This document shows positions 46,602 to 57,775 of a stretch of DNA of 64,000 nucleotides, piece by piece. The position numbers and the translations under genes were made by a program. The stretch comes from Actinobacillus genomosp. 2. Lineage in GTDB: Bacteria > Pseudomonadota > Gammaproteobacteria > Enterobacterales > Pasteurellaceae. The notes under the pieces were generated by a model. That model did not search any database. It saw nothing but the letters and a program-made list of their open reading frames with translations, and had not been told where the DNA came from. Position 1 is the stretch's first letter. The number at the start of each line of letters is the position of its first letter. The stretch covers positions 1,674,001 through 1,738,000 of the forward strand of contig NZ_CP103807.1 in NCBI RefSeq assembly GCF_029773605.1. Reading direction: 5' to 3'.

Positions 46602-46964
46602 TTATTCTAATGTGATACGTTCACGATTTTTATCCAATGTTGCTTTACCGATACCGGATACTTCCGTGAGTTGTTCTATATTTACAAATGGGCCATTTTT
46701 CGTTCGATATTCGACAATAGCAAGTGCTTTTTTCTCTCCGATGCCAATCAGTTTGTCTTGAATTTCAGCCGAACTGGCAGTATTGATATTTACTTGATAT
46801 TGATTAACGGCAGTATTTGTATGTTCTGTTGTCAGGTTTTGTATCACTGGCGTAGCTTCCATTGCCGTTGAATCGGTTTCAGCTATAACTGTATTCGTCG
46901 TAAATAAGCCTAGTAAGAAGCTAAAACTCATTTTTACAATTGTTCTCATAGCTACTTTTTCCAT
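46602..46964 (-). CDS. comEA: ComEA-family competence DNA-binding protein
   Basis: This 120-residue protein binds incoming DNA in the periplasm during transformation (ComE1 in Haemophilus). A signal peptide ends near residue 28 (TVIA-ETD). A low-complexity Thr-rich linker is followed by the helix-hairpin-helix pair from residue 58: VNINTASSAEIQDKLIGIGE then KKALAIVEYR and VSGIGKATLDKNRERI. The ATG at 46964 has AAGGAG 9 bases upstream. A CRP-S site lies about 90-110 bases upstream, so expression should need CRP and Sxy. No transmembrane anchor beyond the signal is present, as in the short Gram-negative forms. Confidence 0.92.
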   Translation of the reverse strand: MEKVAMRTIVKMSFSFLLGLFTTNTVIAETDSTAMEATPVIQNLTTEHTNTAVNQYQVNINTASSAEIQDKLIGIGEKKALAIVEYRTKNGPFVNIEQLTEVSGIGKATLDKNRERITLE

Positions 46965-47050
46965 AGTACGTTTCTCCTTCTATTTAAGTTTAGTCGTTAT
47001 TTTTTTACTTTACTTGAGTGGGTGGTCATAACACAATTTTTCAAATATAT

Positions 47051-47072
47051 TTTTGCGATCTTGATCGAGAAA
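47051..47072 (-). promoter_or_regulatory. CRP-S competence site of comEA
   Basis: TTTTGCGATC-TT-GATCGAGAAA has the TGCGA core of CRP-S sites in its left half and one mismatch in the right half. On the minus strand an extended -10 (TGTTATGAC, about 47033-47025) lies about 43 bases from the site centre, close to the class II distance. Confidence 0.75.
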
Positions 47073-47246
47073 TAAATAAAATTTGTTGTCATAAGCTCCT
47101 AGATATTGAGAGGAAATGGAACTTTTGTTGTAAAAATAGATGTATTTACTAGAAATTTTCCGAAAAAGCGTGTGCCGATCGAGTAGAAATACTTTAAAAT
47201 ATGAATAATTCATTTTGTTTTTATTCTAATTATTTGGATACTTTAA

Positions 47247-48743
47247 ATGTCACATAACAATCTTCGTAAAGAGCCAACGTTTGGCGAGCCTTTAGAAATT
47301 AATAATCCCCCTCAGTCTGCAGAACAGGCTGCGGAAAAACTTAATTCGGAAACGACAAAAGTTATTAATAATCTTTCAGTATCATTACATTCAAACAAGG
47401 TGCCAGGCCATACATTCACTCCAATGATGAAACGTCCGGTAGATACAACGACTCCATTAAAATCAATCGAGGAAACTCAACAAGTGAAAACAGAAATCAA
47501 TTCAACAGAATTAGTAAAGCAGCCATCTGTAGTGACTGAAAACACTGCAGAAGCCGAGTCTATAAAGCCTAAGTTGACGGCAGAACCTGAGCATATTAAA
47601 TCAACGGCTAAAAGTGCTGGTTTTGCGTTCTCTCCGGTTACAGAAGCCGAAAATCTAGAAAAAAATGAATCGGTAAAAGAAGAAAAAACAGGAGCAGAGG
47701 AAAAACCTAAAATGAATACGAATGAGATGGAACGCGTAGTGCCTAGTTTAAATGCAACTAAGCCTGAAACTGTAGCGATAAAAGCAAAATCATCTTCTAA
47801 ATATCAACGTTTAGGTTTAGTTGCTGCATTGGCGGCTATCTTAGCGGGCATCTTCTTTTGGTTAAAACCAAATGCACCCGAAACTGTGGAAGAATTGCAA
47901 GCTCAGCAAGGTGGCTCATTGCCGATTGAGTTCCGTCCGGTAGATGAAGAAGAAGCGAAACGTGCTGAAGCACAAGCTAAAGCCGAACAAGAAGCATTAG
48001 CTCAACAGCAGGCTCAAACCCAATCGGTAAATGGTGAAGTTGCAGCTACAGCTGTAACACCAGAACCATCTGCGACAACAGATATGGCTCAGAGTACGCC
48101 AACAACAGTATCGAGCGAGAATACATTGCCGGCAGTAAATGAGTCTACTATTCCTACAACGCAACCAGCTTCAAATACGGTTGTTGCTCCAGTTGTGAAT
48201 AAGCCTGTTGTTAATAAACCGGTTGTTAATAAACCAGTTGTTCAGCCTCAAGTATCTAAACCTAAAACACAGGGCAGTGTTATTCATCAAGCTGAAACGA
48301 AAAAAGCTGAAATTAAGAAAGCTGAAGCTAAAGTAGAGAAAGTAAAAGCAATAACAGCTGATGAATTTAATGCGAAAAAAGCCAAAAATGCACAACTTGA
48401 TCAGTTAGTAAAAAATGTAGAAACGGGTAAACCTGTTGTTACAGAAAAAGTGGTCGCAAAACCGGCAGAAAAACCAGCAGCTACAGTGGCTAGCAGCGGT
48501 GTGGTTGGTAGTAAAACTTTAACTGTGCCGAAAAGTACGTCTTTAATGCAAGTATTCCGTAATAACCAATTAAATATTTCGGATGTAAATGCAATGAGCA
48601 AAGTGAATAATGTCGTTAGTAACTTAAAAGTCGGTGAGCGCGTTACGGTTCGTTTAGATAAAAATAATCGTGTTGTAGAGATGAGTATCGGTTCTGGTGG
48701 GAAATTTACTCGTCAAGCCGATGGCAGTTATAGCTTTAAATAA
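47247..48743 (+). CDS. oapA: opacity-associated protein OapA homologue
   Basis: The 498-residue protein has a long cytoplasmic acidic N-terminal part, one membrane helix near residues 187-206 (LGLVAALAAILAGIFFWL), a repetitive periplasmic part and a C-terminal OapA/LysM-like domain (SLMQVFRNNQLNISDVNAMS near 430). In Haemophilus OapA affects colony opacity and adhesion; the C-terminal domain is thought to bind peptidoglycan. The middle contains a PVVNK repeat (three tandem 15-base units at 48189-48233) and a Lys/Ala/Glu-rich coiled-coil-like run near 350-375. oapB follows after a terminator. Confidence 0.88.
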   Translation: MSHNNLRKEPTFGEPLEINNPPQSAEQAAEKLNSETTKVINNLSVSLHSNKVPGHTFTPMMKRPVDTTTPLKSIEETQQVKTEINSTELVKQPSVVTENTAEAESIKPKLTAEPEHIKSTAKSAGFAFSPVTEAENLEKNESVKEEKTGAEEKPKMNTNEMERVVPSLNATKPETVAIKAKSSSKYQRLGLVAALAAILAGIFFWLKPNAPETVEELQAQQGGSLPIEFRPVDEEEAKRAEAQAKAEQEALAQQQAQTQSVNGEVAATAVTPEPSATTDMAQSTPTTVSSENTLPAVNESTIPTTQPASNTVVAPVVNKPVVNKPVVNKPVVQPQVSKPKTQGSVIHQAETKKAEIKKAEAKVEKVKAITADEFNAKKAKNAQLDQLVKNVETGKPVVTEKVVAKPAEKPAATVASSGVVGSKTLTVPKSTSLMQVFRNNQLNISDVNAMSKVNNVVSNLKVGERVTVRLDKNNRVVEMSIGSGGKFTRQADGSYSFK

Positions 48744-48755
48744 TGTTATATCAGT

Positions 48756-48786
48756 AGAGCAACGTGTGGTCGTTGCTCTTTTTTTC
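48756..48786 (+). terminator. rho-independent terminator after oapA
   Basis: AGAGCAACG (48756-48764) and CGTTGCTCT (48771-48779) with loop TGTGGT, followed by seven T residues. It separates oapA from oapB. Confidence 0.9.
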
Positions 48787-48820
48787 TCATTAGGTTGAGA
48801 AATAAAGGGGAGAGATTCAA

Positions 48821-49243
48821 ATGGATTTAGCGAAAAAAAGCAAGCTGATTCTACCGATAAGTCTATTAATGCTTACTGCTTGTAAGCCTTTGGAAGCACC
48901 GATTGAACAGGTACAGAAAGCATTACCGTCTGAAAATACGAACGAGAAAATAAGTATCGTAAAAGGTCAAACGGCAACAGAGTTTATTTGTAAAGGCGAT
49001 ATTGCAATTAAAGTACAACGTTATCAACCTAAAAAAAATGACAATCCGAAGCCTAGGATATCTGGCACTCAGGCAATCTCGGTCACTTACGGGAATACCA
49101 AGCATACACTTTCACCGGTTGTGACGAAAAACGGTAATAAGTATAGTAATATTCGATGGATATGGTTTGAAGGATTGGACGGCATAGCCGTGCTTTCGGA
49201 TAACAGCGGCAACGTGTTGGCAAGTGACTGTAAAGCTAAATAA
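48821..49243 (+). CDS. oapB: opacity-associated protein OapB homologue, lipoprotein
   Basis: The 140-residue protein has a lipoprotein signal with lipobox LTAC (Cys at about residue 21) and a positively charged start. The mature part includes a central strand-rich region AISVTYGNTKHTLSPVV and a single pair of late cysteines. Its position directly after oapA and its size fit OapB, needed with OapA for the opaque phase in Haemophilus. GGGGAGAG precedes the ATG. The aspartate after the lipobox Cys is not seen (the next residues are KPL), so outer membrane sorting is likely. Orthology rests mostly on position. Confidence 0.78.
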   Translation: MDLAKKSKLILPISLLMLTACKPLEAPIEQVQKALPSENTNEKISIVKGQTATEFICKGDIAIKVQRYQPKKNDNPKPRISGTQAISVTYGNTKHTLSPVVTKNGNKYSNIRWIWFEGLDGIAVLSDNSGNVLASDCKAK

Positions 49244-49247
49244 CAGT

Positions 49248-49302
49248 AAGCGGTTAAATTTACTTAGATTTTTGCAAGTTTCGAAGTAAAAATAACCGCT
49301 TG
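49248..49302. repeat. inverted uptake-like pair after oapB
   Basis: AAGCGGTTAAATTTACTT and AAGTAAAAATAACCGCTT are imperfect inverted arms just before the waaF start. Both carry GGTT/AACC in place of the usual GGTC/GACC. Confidence 0.6.
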
Positions 49303-49323
49303 TTATTTTAGGGAAAAAGACTA

Positions 49324-50361
49324 ATGAATATTTTAATTATTGGCCCGTCTTGGGTCGGCGATATGATGATGTCGCACGCACTGTATCAACAACTCAAAAT
49401 TCAATATCCGAATTGCCAAATTGATGTGATGGCGCCGGATTGGTGTCGTCCGTTGCTCGCTCGAATGCCGGAAGTTCGAAAAGCGATTTCGATGCCGATC
49501 GGGCATGGTTCGTTCCGCCTGTGTGAGCGTTATCAATTAGGAAAATCGCTGCGAAATCAATATGATATGGCGATTGTTTTACCTAATTCGCTAAAATCAG
49601 CATTTATTCCACTTTTTGCCAAAATTGCGGTACGCCGAGGCTGGAAAGGCGAAAGTCGCTATTTCTTTTTAAATGATTTGCGTAATAACAAGCAAGATTA
49701 CCCGATGATGGTACAGCGTTATGTTGTGCTGGCTTTTGATAAAAATGCCGTGTCGGATGCTAAAGCATTGCCAATGCCAGTCCCTTATTTACAAACGCAG
49801 ACGGCTGAGATCACTGCAACCAAAGCGAAATTTGCCAAACAGTTTGAATATGCTGAACAGCGTCCGGCAATTGGTTTTTGCCCTGGGGCAGAATTTGGAC
49901 CGGCAAAACGTTGGCCGCATTATCATTATGCTAAATTGGCGGAAATGTTGATCGAAAAAGGCTATTCGGTACATTTGTTTGGCTCAAATAAAGATAAAGA
50001 AGTCGGTGAACAAATTCGTGCAAGTCTAGCGGAGAATTTGCAGCGTTATTGTGTCAATTTAGCCGGGCAAACTGACTTGAATGAGGCAGTTGATTTAATT
50101 GCTGATTGTCGTGCGGTTGTTAGCAATGATTCCGGATTAATGCATATCGCAGCAGCACTTGGTAAACCGCTGGTGGCACTTTACGGACCAACTAGCCCAC
50201 AATACACACCGCCACTTTCCGATAAAGCAGTGATTATTCGTTTAATTGAAGGCGGTTTGATTAAGATTCGTAAAGGCGAAGCCGCCGAAGGCTATCATCA
50301 GAGCCTGGTTGATATTGAGCCGAAAATGGTCATTGAGAAATTAGAGACACTATTAGGCTAA
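49324..50361 (+). CDS. waaF: ADP-heptose:LPS heptosyltransferase II
   Basis: WaaF adds the second heptose to the inner core of lipopolysaccharide on the cytoplasmic face of the inner membrane. The 345 residues match family length. GPSWVGDMMMSHALYQQL at the N-terminus is characteristic, and the donor site includes CPGAEFGPAKRWP near 187 and NDSGLMHIAAALGKPLVALYGPTSP near 264 (given by position). It stands before waaC with an uptake-sequence pair between them, so the two may or may not share a transcript. Confidence 0.95.
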   Translation: MNILIIGPSWVGDMMMSHALYQQLKIQYPNCQIDVMAPDWCRPLLARMPEVRKAISMPIGHGSFRLCERYQLGKSLRNQYDMAIVLPNSLKSAFIPLFAKIAVRRGWKGESRYFFLNDLRNNKQDYPMMVQRYVVLAFDKNAVSDAKALPMPVPYLQTQTAEITATKAKFAKQFEYAEQRPAIGFCPGAEFGPAKRWPHYHYAKLAEMLIEKGYSVHLFGSNKDKEVGEQIRASLAENLQRYCVNLAGQTDLNEAVDLIADCRAVVSNDSGLMHIAAALGKPLVALYGPTSPQYTPPLSDKAVIIRLIEGGLIKIRKGEAAEGYHQSLVDIEPKMVIEKLETLLG

Positions 50362-50364
50362 TTG

Positions 50365-50409
50365 CAAGCGGTCATTTTTGGCAAAAATTTTGCAGATTTC
50401 GACCGCTTG
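50365..50409. repeat. inverted uptake-sequence pair between waaF and waaC
   Basis: CAAGCGGTC (50365-50373) pairs with GACCGCTTG (50401-50409). It could reduce read-through from waaF to waaC. Confidence 0.8.
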
Positions 50410-50436
50410 TTCATATTCATCATGAAAGATAAAGAA

Positions 50437-51396
50437 ATGAAAGTTTTAGTTGTAAAAACGTCCTCGATGGGGGACGTGATTCATACTTTGCCTGCGTTGA
50501 CGGATGCTAAAAAAGCAATTCCAAATATTCAATTCGATTGGGTGGTGGAAGAAAATTTTAGTGAAATTCCGCATTGGCACTCGGCAGTAGATAAGGTTAT
50601 CCCGCTAGCGATTCGTCGTTGGCGTAAGAACTTGTGTCAGCGTCAAACTTGGCTGGAATGGCAACATTACCTGAAACAACTTCGCTCTGAGGAATATGAT
50701 GCGGTGATTGATGCACAAGGCTTAATTAAAAGTGCGGTATTAGTTACTAAGCAGGCAAAAGGAACAAAATACGGCTATGATAAATTTTCGGCACGAGAAG
50801 GGTTAAGTAGTCTGTTTTATGATCACAAGTTTAATATCACTTATCAGCAACACGCAGTAGAACGGATTCGTAAGTTATTTGCGATGTCACTGAATTACAC
50901 GGTTCCTGAGAGATTGGGTGATTATGGAATTGTTTCGCATTTTGCAAAAAAATCTGAAAATTCAACCGCTTATCTGCTTGTGATTCATGCGACCACTCGG
51001 GCGGATAAACATTGGAAAGAAGACTATTGGCGAGAAGTGATTCGAGAGTTAAGCGTACAAGGTATTGAGGTACGTTTACCTTGGGGTAATCAACAAGAAA
51101 AAGAGCGAGCGATGCGTTTAGCGGAAGTGAATACCAATGTGACAGTATTACCGAGATTATCCCTAACTGAATTAGCTGAACAAATTGCCGGTGCTAAGGC
51201 TGTTTTATCGGTGGATACCGGTTTGAGCCATTTAGCTGCCGCATTAGATAAACAAAATGTGATTTTATATGGTGCAACTGATCCGAAATTAATCGGTGCT
51301 TACGGCAAAAATCAACATTATCTGACCGGAAACGGTATGGCAAATATTTTACCTTATCGTGTCTTGCAAACTTTAGAAATATTGATCACAGAATAA
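50437..51396 (+). CDS. waaC: ADP-heptose:LPS heptosyltransferase I
   Basis: WaaC adds the first heptose to Kdo of the lipopolysaccharide core. The protein opens with MKVLVVKTSSMGDVIHTLPA, matching E. coli WaaC almost residue for residue, and has FDWVVEENFSEIPHWH near 38, GATDPKLIGAYGK near 290 and VDTGLSHLAAALDK near 269. ATG 50437 (about 319 residues) is chosen; frames open back to 50362 run through an uptake-sequence hairpin. The ribosome site is weak (AAAGATAAAG). Confidence 0.94.
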   Translation: MKVLVVKTSSMGDVIHTLPALTDAKKAIPNIQFDWVVEENFSEIPHWHSAVDKVIPLAIRRWRKNLCQRQTWLEWQHYLKQLRSEEYDAVIDAQGLIKSAVLVTKQAKGTKYGYDKFSAREGLSSLFYDHKFNITYQQHAVERIRKLFAMSLNYTVPERLGDYGIVSHFAKKSENSTAYLLVIHATTRADKHWKEDYWREVIRELSVQGIEVRLPWGNQQEKERAMRLAEVNTNVTVLPRLSLTELAEQIAGAKAVLSVDTGLSHLAAALDKQNVILYGATDPKLIGAYGKNQHYLTGNGMANILPYRVLQTLEILITE

Positions 51397-51419
51397 TCAA
51401 TTTATACTGTGTCGAATAC

Positions 51420-51483
51420 TTGACTTTTAGTCTATATAACACTAGAATTTACCGTCCTTTCGTCTTTGAAAGGGTGTTTTTTT
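51420..51483 (+). promoter_or_regulatory. str operon promoter with hairpin at the start of the leader
   Basis: TTGACT (51420-51425), 17 bases, TAGAAT (51443-51448) is a strong promoter for rpsL-rpsG-fusA-tuf. Directly at the expected start, CCTTTC (51456-51461) and GAAAGG (51468-51473) form a hairpin followed by GTG and seven T residues. The hairpin may instead end waaC transcripts. Confidence 0.7.
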
Positions 51484-51519
51484 AATTTTATTTTTAATAA
51501 TTTTAACTGGAGCTTTTAA

Positions 51520-51894
<375 letters not shown>

Positions 51895-51990
51895 TGGATC
51901 TCCGTTAAGTAAGGCCAAACGTCTAAATTAATCAAAAATTTAAACCATAAACTCCAGTCAATCGTGATGTGTTACACACACAATAGATGA

Positions 51991-52500
<510 letters not shown>

Positions 52501-52603
52501 TCGCTTAGCTTTATATCTTAAAGGCTTCATCCAAATGTGTGGTGAAGCCTTACCCTTATTAAGAATTTTAATTTAAATCCCCAAACAAGGTAATAAATAA
52601 AAA

Positions 52604-54709
52604 ATGGCTCGTATAACTCCTATTGAGCAATATCGTAACATCGGTATTAGTGCTCACATTGATGCAGGTAAAACAACTACCTCTGAGCGTATTTTGTTCT
52701 ATACAGGCGTAAGTCACAAAATCGGTGAAGTTCACGATGGTGCAGCAACAATGGACTGGATGGAACAAGAACAAGAGCGTGGTATCACGATCACATCTGC
52801 TGCAACGACAGCATTCTGGTCTGGTATGTCACAACAATACAAACAGCACCGTATCAACGTTATCGATACTCCGGGACACGTAGACTTTACTATCGAAGTA
52901 GAACGTTCAATGCGTGTTCTTGACGGTGCGGTAATGGTTTACTGTGCGGTAGGTGGTGTTCAGCCTCAATCTGAAACTGTATGGCGTCAAGCAAATAAAT
53001 ACCAAGTTCCACGTATTGCGTTCGTAAATAAAATGGACCGTACAGGTGCGAACTTCTTACGTGTTGTTGAGCAAATCAAAACTCGTTTAGGTGGTAACTC
53101 TGTAGCATTACAACTTCCTATCGGTGCGGAAGATAGCTTCAAAGGTGTAGTTGACTTAATCAAAATGAAAGCAATCAACTGGAATGAAGCTGACCAAGGT
53201 ATGACTTTCACATACGAAGATATCCCAGCGGATATGCTTGAAGCATGTGAAGAACGTCGTGCAATGTTAGTTGAAGCTGCAGCTGAAGCATCAGAAGAGT
53301 TAATGGAAAAATTCTTTAGTGGTGAAGAGTTAACCGAAGAAGAAATCAAAACAGCATTACGTCAACGTGTATTAGCAGGCGAAATCATCCCTGTTTGCTG
53401 TGGTTCTGCATTCAAAAACAAAGGTGTTCAAGCAATGCTTGATGCGGTAATCGATTATTTACCGGCACCGACTGATATCCCAGCAATCAAAGGTATCAAC
53501 GAAGATGAAACTGAAGGTGAGCGTCACGCAAGCGATGATGAACCATTTGCAGCATTAGCATTCAAAATTGCAACTGACCCATTCGTAGGTAACTTAACAT
53601 TCTTCCGTGTTTACTCTGGTGTAATTAACTCTGGTGATACAGTTTACAACTCAGTAAAACAAAAACGTGAACGTTTCGGTCGTATCGTACAGATGCACGC
53701 TAACAAACGTGAAGAAATCAAAGAAGTTCGTGCAGGTGATATCGCAGCAGCAATCGGCTTAAAAGATGTTGGTACAGGTGATACATTATGTGCACAAGAT
53801 GCACCAATCATCCTTGAGCGTATGGAATTCCCAGAGCCGGTAATCTCTGTAGCGGTAGAACCAAAAACTAAAGCTGACCAAGAGAAAATGGGCTTAGCGT
53901 TAGGTCGTCTTGCACAAGAAGACCCTTCATTCCGTGTTCACACAGATGAAGAATCAGGTGAAACTATCATCTCAGGTATGGGTGAATTACACTTAGATAT
54001 CATCGTTGACCGTATGCGTCGTGAATTCAAAGTTGAAGCGAACATCGGTAAACCACAAGTATCTTACCGTGAAACTATCCGTACACGTGTTAACGATGTT
54101 GAAGGTAAACACGCAAAACAATCTGGTGGTCGCGGTCAATACGGTCACGTTGTAATCGACTTATACCCATTAGACCCAGAAGGTCCTGGTTACGAGTTCG
54201 TGAACGAGATCAAAGGTGGTGTGATTCCTGGTGAATTTATCCCAGCAGTTGATAAAGGTATCCAAGAACAACTTAAATCTGGTCCATTAGCGGGTTACCC
54301 AGTAGAAGACATCGGTGTACGTTTACACTTCGGTTCATACCACGATGTTGACTCATCTGAGTTAGCGTTCAAACTTGCAGCGTCATTAGCATTTAAAGCG
54401 GCGTTCGCAAAAGCTAACCCAGTATTACTTGAGCCAATTATGAAAGTTGAAGTGGAAACTCCACCAGACTACGTTGGTGATGTAATCGGTGACTTAAGCC
54501 GTCGTCGTGCAATGGTTAACGGTCAAGAAGCGACAGAGTTCGTTGTTAAGATCAATGCAGAAGTTCCATTATCAGAAATGTTTGGTTATGCAACAGACTT
54601 ACGTTCACAAACTCAAGGTCGTGCATCTTACTCAATGGAACCATTAAAATACGCTGAAGCGCCAACAAGCGTTGCAGCAGCAATTATTGAAGCTCGTAAA
54701 GCTAAATAA
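52604..54709 (+). CDS. fusA: elongation factor G
   Basis: EF-G drives ribosome translocation. The 701 residues show the GTPase motifs [11 protein letters not shown] near residue 17, DTPGHVDFT near 89 and NKMD near 143, then domains II-V, ending in [13 protein letters not shown]. The spacing after rpsG is 103 bases. Codon use is strongly biased. A hairpin terminator separates it from tuf. Confidence 0.98.
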   Translation: MARITPIEQYRNIGISAHIDAGKTTTSERILFYTGVSHKIGEVHDGAATMDWMEQEQERGITITSAATTAFWSGMSQQYKQHRINVIDTPGHVDFTIEVERSMRVLDGAVMVYCAVGGVQPQSETVWRQANKYQVPRIAFVNKMDRTGANFLRVVEQIKTRLGGNSVALQLPIGAEDSFKGVVDLIKMKAINWNEADQGMTFTYEDIPADMLEACEERRAMLVEAAAEASEELMEKFFSGEELTEEEIKTALRQRVLAGEIIPVCCGSAFKNKGVQAMLDAVIDYLPAPTDIPAIKGINEDETEGERHASDDEPFAALAFKIATDPFVGNLTFFRVYSGVINSGDTVYNSVKQKRERFGRIVQMHANKREEIKEVRAGDIAAAIGLKDVGTGDTLCAQDAPIILERMEFPEPVISVAVEPKTKADQEKMGLALGRLAQEDPSFRVHTDEESGETIISGMGELHLDIIVDRMRREFKVEANIGKPQVSYRETIRTRVNDVEGKHAKQSGGRGQYGHVVIDLYPLDPEGPGYEFVNEIKGGVIPGEFIPAVDKGIQEQLKSGPLAGYPVEDIGVRLHFGSYHDVDSSELAFKLAASLAFKAAFAKANPVLLEPIMKVEVETPPDYVGDVIGDLSRRRAMVNGQEATEFVVKINAEVPLSEMFGYATDLRSQTQGRASYSMEPLKYAEAPTSVAAAIIEARKAK

Positions 54710-54723
54710 TTTATTTTTAACCT

Positions 54724-54756
54724 GAGCCATAGCAATAGGGTTATGGCTCCTTTTTT
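54724..54756 (+). terminator. hairpin between fusA and tuf
   Basis: GAGCCATA (54724-54731) and TATGGCTC (54742-54749) form a stem followed by CTTTTTT. Partial termination is likely. The gap is too short for a separate tuf promoter, so tuf must depend on read-through or a promoter inside fusA. Confidence 0.8.
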
Positions 54757-54758
54757 AG

Positions 54759-55955
<1,197 letters not shown>

Positions 55956-55996
55956 TTAGGTTTTGACTTAACTATTTAAGCAAGCGAAAAGCTGAG

Positions 55997-56024
55997 AAGG
56001 CGTGTCGAAAGACACGCCTTTTTT
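55997..56024 (+). terminator. rho-independent terminator of the str operon
   Basis: AAGGCGTGTC and GACACGCCTT with a GAAA tetraloop, followed by T residues to 56024. Confidence 0.95.
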
Positions 56025-56121
56025 GTTTGAAGTAAGCGTAATTTATCGTATGAACTTTTAGGATAACTTGCCTAGCTTTCTTCTCATCTCATCTATTATC
56101 TATCTCAAGTAAGTATATTTT

Positions 56122-56877
56122 ATGATTTCTGCCGAACTTGCCATCAAACCGATCGGAATTGTTTATAGTCCTTATGATGAAAAATTTTCTGTACCGCGTC
56201 AGCCAAATTTAGTTAATGAAGGAAAAGGTATATTAAAGTTACTACCGCCTTATAATTCGCCGGATGCCGTGAGAGGTATTGAGCAATTTAGCCATTTGTG
56301 GTTAATTTTCCAATTTCATCAAATCCATGAGAGAGAATGGCATGCAACGGTACGTCCGCCTCGTTTAGGTGGGAATGAACGGATAGGTGTGTTTGCTAGT
56401 CGAGCGACACATCGTCCAAATCCGATTGGTTTATCTAAAGTGGCATTAGAAGGTGTTGAAATTAATAATGGGGAAGTGTTGCTAAAACTGGGAAGTGTGG
56501 ATTTAGTTAACGGTACGCCAATTCTAGATATTAAACCTTATATTGCATATGCTGATAGTGAACCCAAAGCTCTTTCAGGTTTTGCACAAGATAAACCACA
56601 AGTAAAGTTAGAGGTTGAGTTTTCTGAATTAGCATTACAAGCGGTGGAGTCTTGTACAAATTTTGCAAAATTCGGAATTGAGCAACCTATTAACTTTATT
56701 CGTAATGTGATTGAACAAGATCCTCGTCCGGCTTACCAACAAGGCAAAATATCCGATCGAATTTATGGAATGAGTCTTGCTGGCTATAATATTCGTTGGC
56801 AAATTTGCACACAAAATATTAATAAGGTGATTGTAGTTAGCATTGAAAATGAACTTAGTCGTGGAATCGTTCTCTAA
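56122..56877 (+). CDS. trmO: tRNA (N6-threonylcarbamoyladenosine-N6)-methyltransferase TrmO
   Basis: TrmO (also TsaA/YaeB; VirR in Haemophilus) methylates t6A37 of tRNA-Thr with S-adenosylmethionine. The 251 residues show the N-terminal beta-barrel SAM domain with [17 protein letters not shown] near residue 13, [20 protein letters not shown] near 80 and [10 protein letters not shown] near 100, and a C-terminal domain with DPRPAY near 205. It lies alone after the str terminator and upstream of the SIMPL gene. Confidence 0.93.
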   Translation: MISAELAIKPIGIVYSPYDEKFSVPRQPNLVNEGKGILKLLPPYNSPDAVRGIEQFSHLWLIFQFHQIHEREWHATVRPPRLGGNERIGVFASRATHRPNPIGLSKVALEGVEINNGEVLLKLGSVDLVNGTPILDIKPYIAYADSEPKALSGFAQDKPQVKLEVEFSELALQAVESCTNFAKFGIEQPINFIRNVIEQDPRPAYQQGKISDRIYGMSLAGYNIRWQICTQNINKVIVVSIENELSRGIVL

Positions 56878-56916
56878 GCTAACATTCAAATAATGATCCT
56901 TAACCGAGAAAATAGA

Positions 56917-57633
56917 ATGAAATTCTTAAAAACCTTGCTCATCTTGCCTGTGATGTTTACCAATTCAGTTATTGCTTCAGAAGTTATATCTGATAAGGAC
57001 TTAACAGCCGGTACACATTTTGAATTTTCAACCGAAGTGCGTCGAGAGGTTGATAAAGATATGATGCAAGTGAGTTTATTTAGTCGTAAAACAGGTAAAT
57101 CTTTACCTGAATTAAAAAAAGCAGTTTCAGCTAATTTAAATCAAGTGCTTGAGAGTGCCAAGCAGTACTCTACGATTCAAATAGAAGCTGATGGAATCAG
57201 AAATTTAGTGAATTATACTCATGACGGTAAGGTCAATGGTTGGCTTGCTGAAGGTAGAATTTATTTAAAAAGTAAAGATTTTGATAGCATGGCAAAAATA
57301 TTGGAGAACTTAGGGACAGATATTGCGATCGATAATATTTATTTTAGTGTTTCTCCTGAAAAAATGGCTTCTTTAGAAGATGAAATGACTTTAGAAATTA
57401 TTAAGCAATTTCAGCATAAAGCTTCAGTAATTCAAAAAGGATTAAATCTTAAAAGTTACCGTTTAACTAATGTGAAACTGGATACGCCAAATGGTGAGGA
57501 ACCCTATTTGCAAGCCAGACCTTTAGTCGCAATGGCAAAATCAGCGGAATCATTAGATCAAGCCCCCCTTGCTCTTGAAGCTGGGAAAGCAACGATTTCT
57601 GCTCGTGCAAGCGGTCAAATAACATTTGAATAA
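56917..57633 (+). CDS. SIMPL (DUF541) domain protein, exported
   Basis: The 238-residue protein has a Sec signal peptide ending near residue 19 (SVIA-SEV) and a SIMPL/DUF541 domain over most of the rest. That family is known in animals and bacteria, in the latter usually exported, with a mostly unknown role. FSTEVRREVDKDMMQVSLFS near 34 and ISARASGQITFE at the C-terminus are typical of the fold. ATG 56917 starts the signal; frames to 56893 are not needed. An uptake sequence (GCAAGCGGTCAAAT) encodes part of the ASGQI tail. Confidence 0.8.
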   Translation: MKFLKTLLILPVMFTNSVIASEVISDKDLTAGTHFEFSTEVRREVDKDMMQVSLFSRKTGKSLPELKKAVSANLNQVLESAKQYSTIQIEADGIRNLVNYTHDGKVNGWLAEGRIYLKSKDFDSMAKILENLGTDIAIDNIYFSVSPEKMASLEDEMTLEIIKQFQHKASVIQKGLNLKSYRLTNVKLDTPNGEEPYLQARPLVAMAKSAESLDQAPLALEAGKATISARASGQITFE

Positions 57634-57709
57634 TACAATTATTCATACAGCGATTCTAAAAGCATACATATTTAACGTGTTCACGCTATTAGGTATGTTT
57701 GGAGATAAG

Positions 57710-57762
57710 CTATCGTAAGATAGTGATTGGAAAGTACAGACACATCTGTGTCATTTTATTTT
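57710..57762 (+). other. two small hairpins in the aqpZ leader
   Basis: CTATC-GTAA-GATAG (57710-57723) and GACACA-TC-TGTGTC (57739-57752) precede the aqpZ ribosome site; the second is followed by ATTTTATTTTT. They may form a leader structure or terminate the upstream gene. Confidence 0.4.
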
Positions 57763-57775
57763 TAAGGAAAATATA

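Noticed and set aside
47010-47213. 67-codon minus-strand frame upstream of comEA
   Set aside because: It overlaps the CRP-S site and promoter of comEA, has no ribosome site and no recognisable product.
47249-48743. oapA as a horizontally acquired adhesin
   Set aside because: Low-complexity composition explains its unusual look; gene order with oapB and the C-terminal domain fit the native Pasteurellaceae gene.
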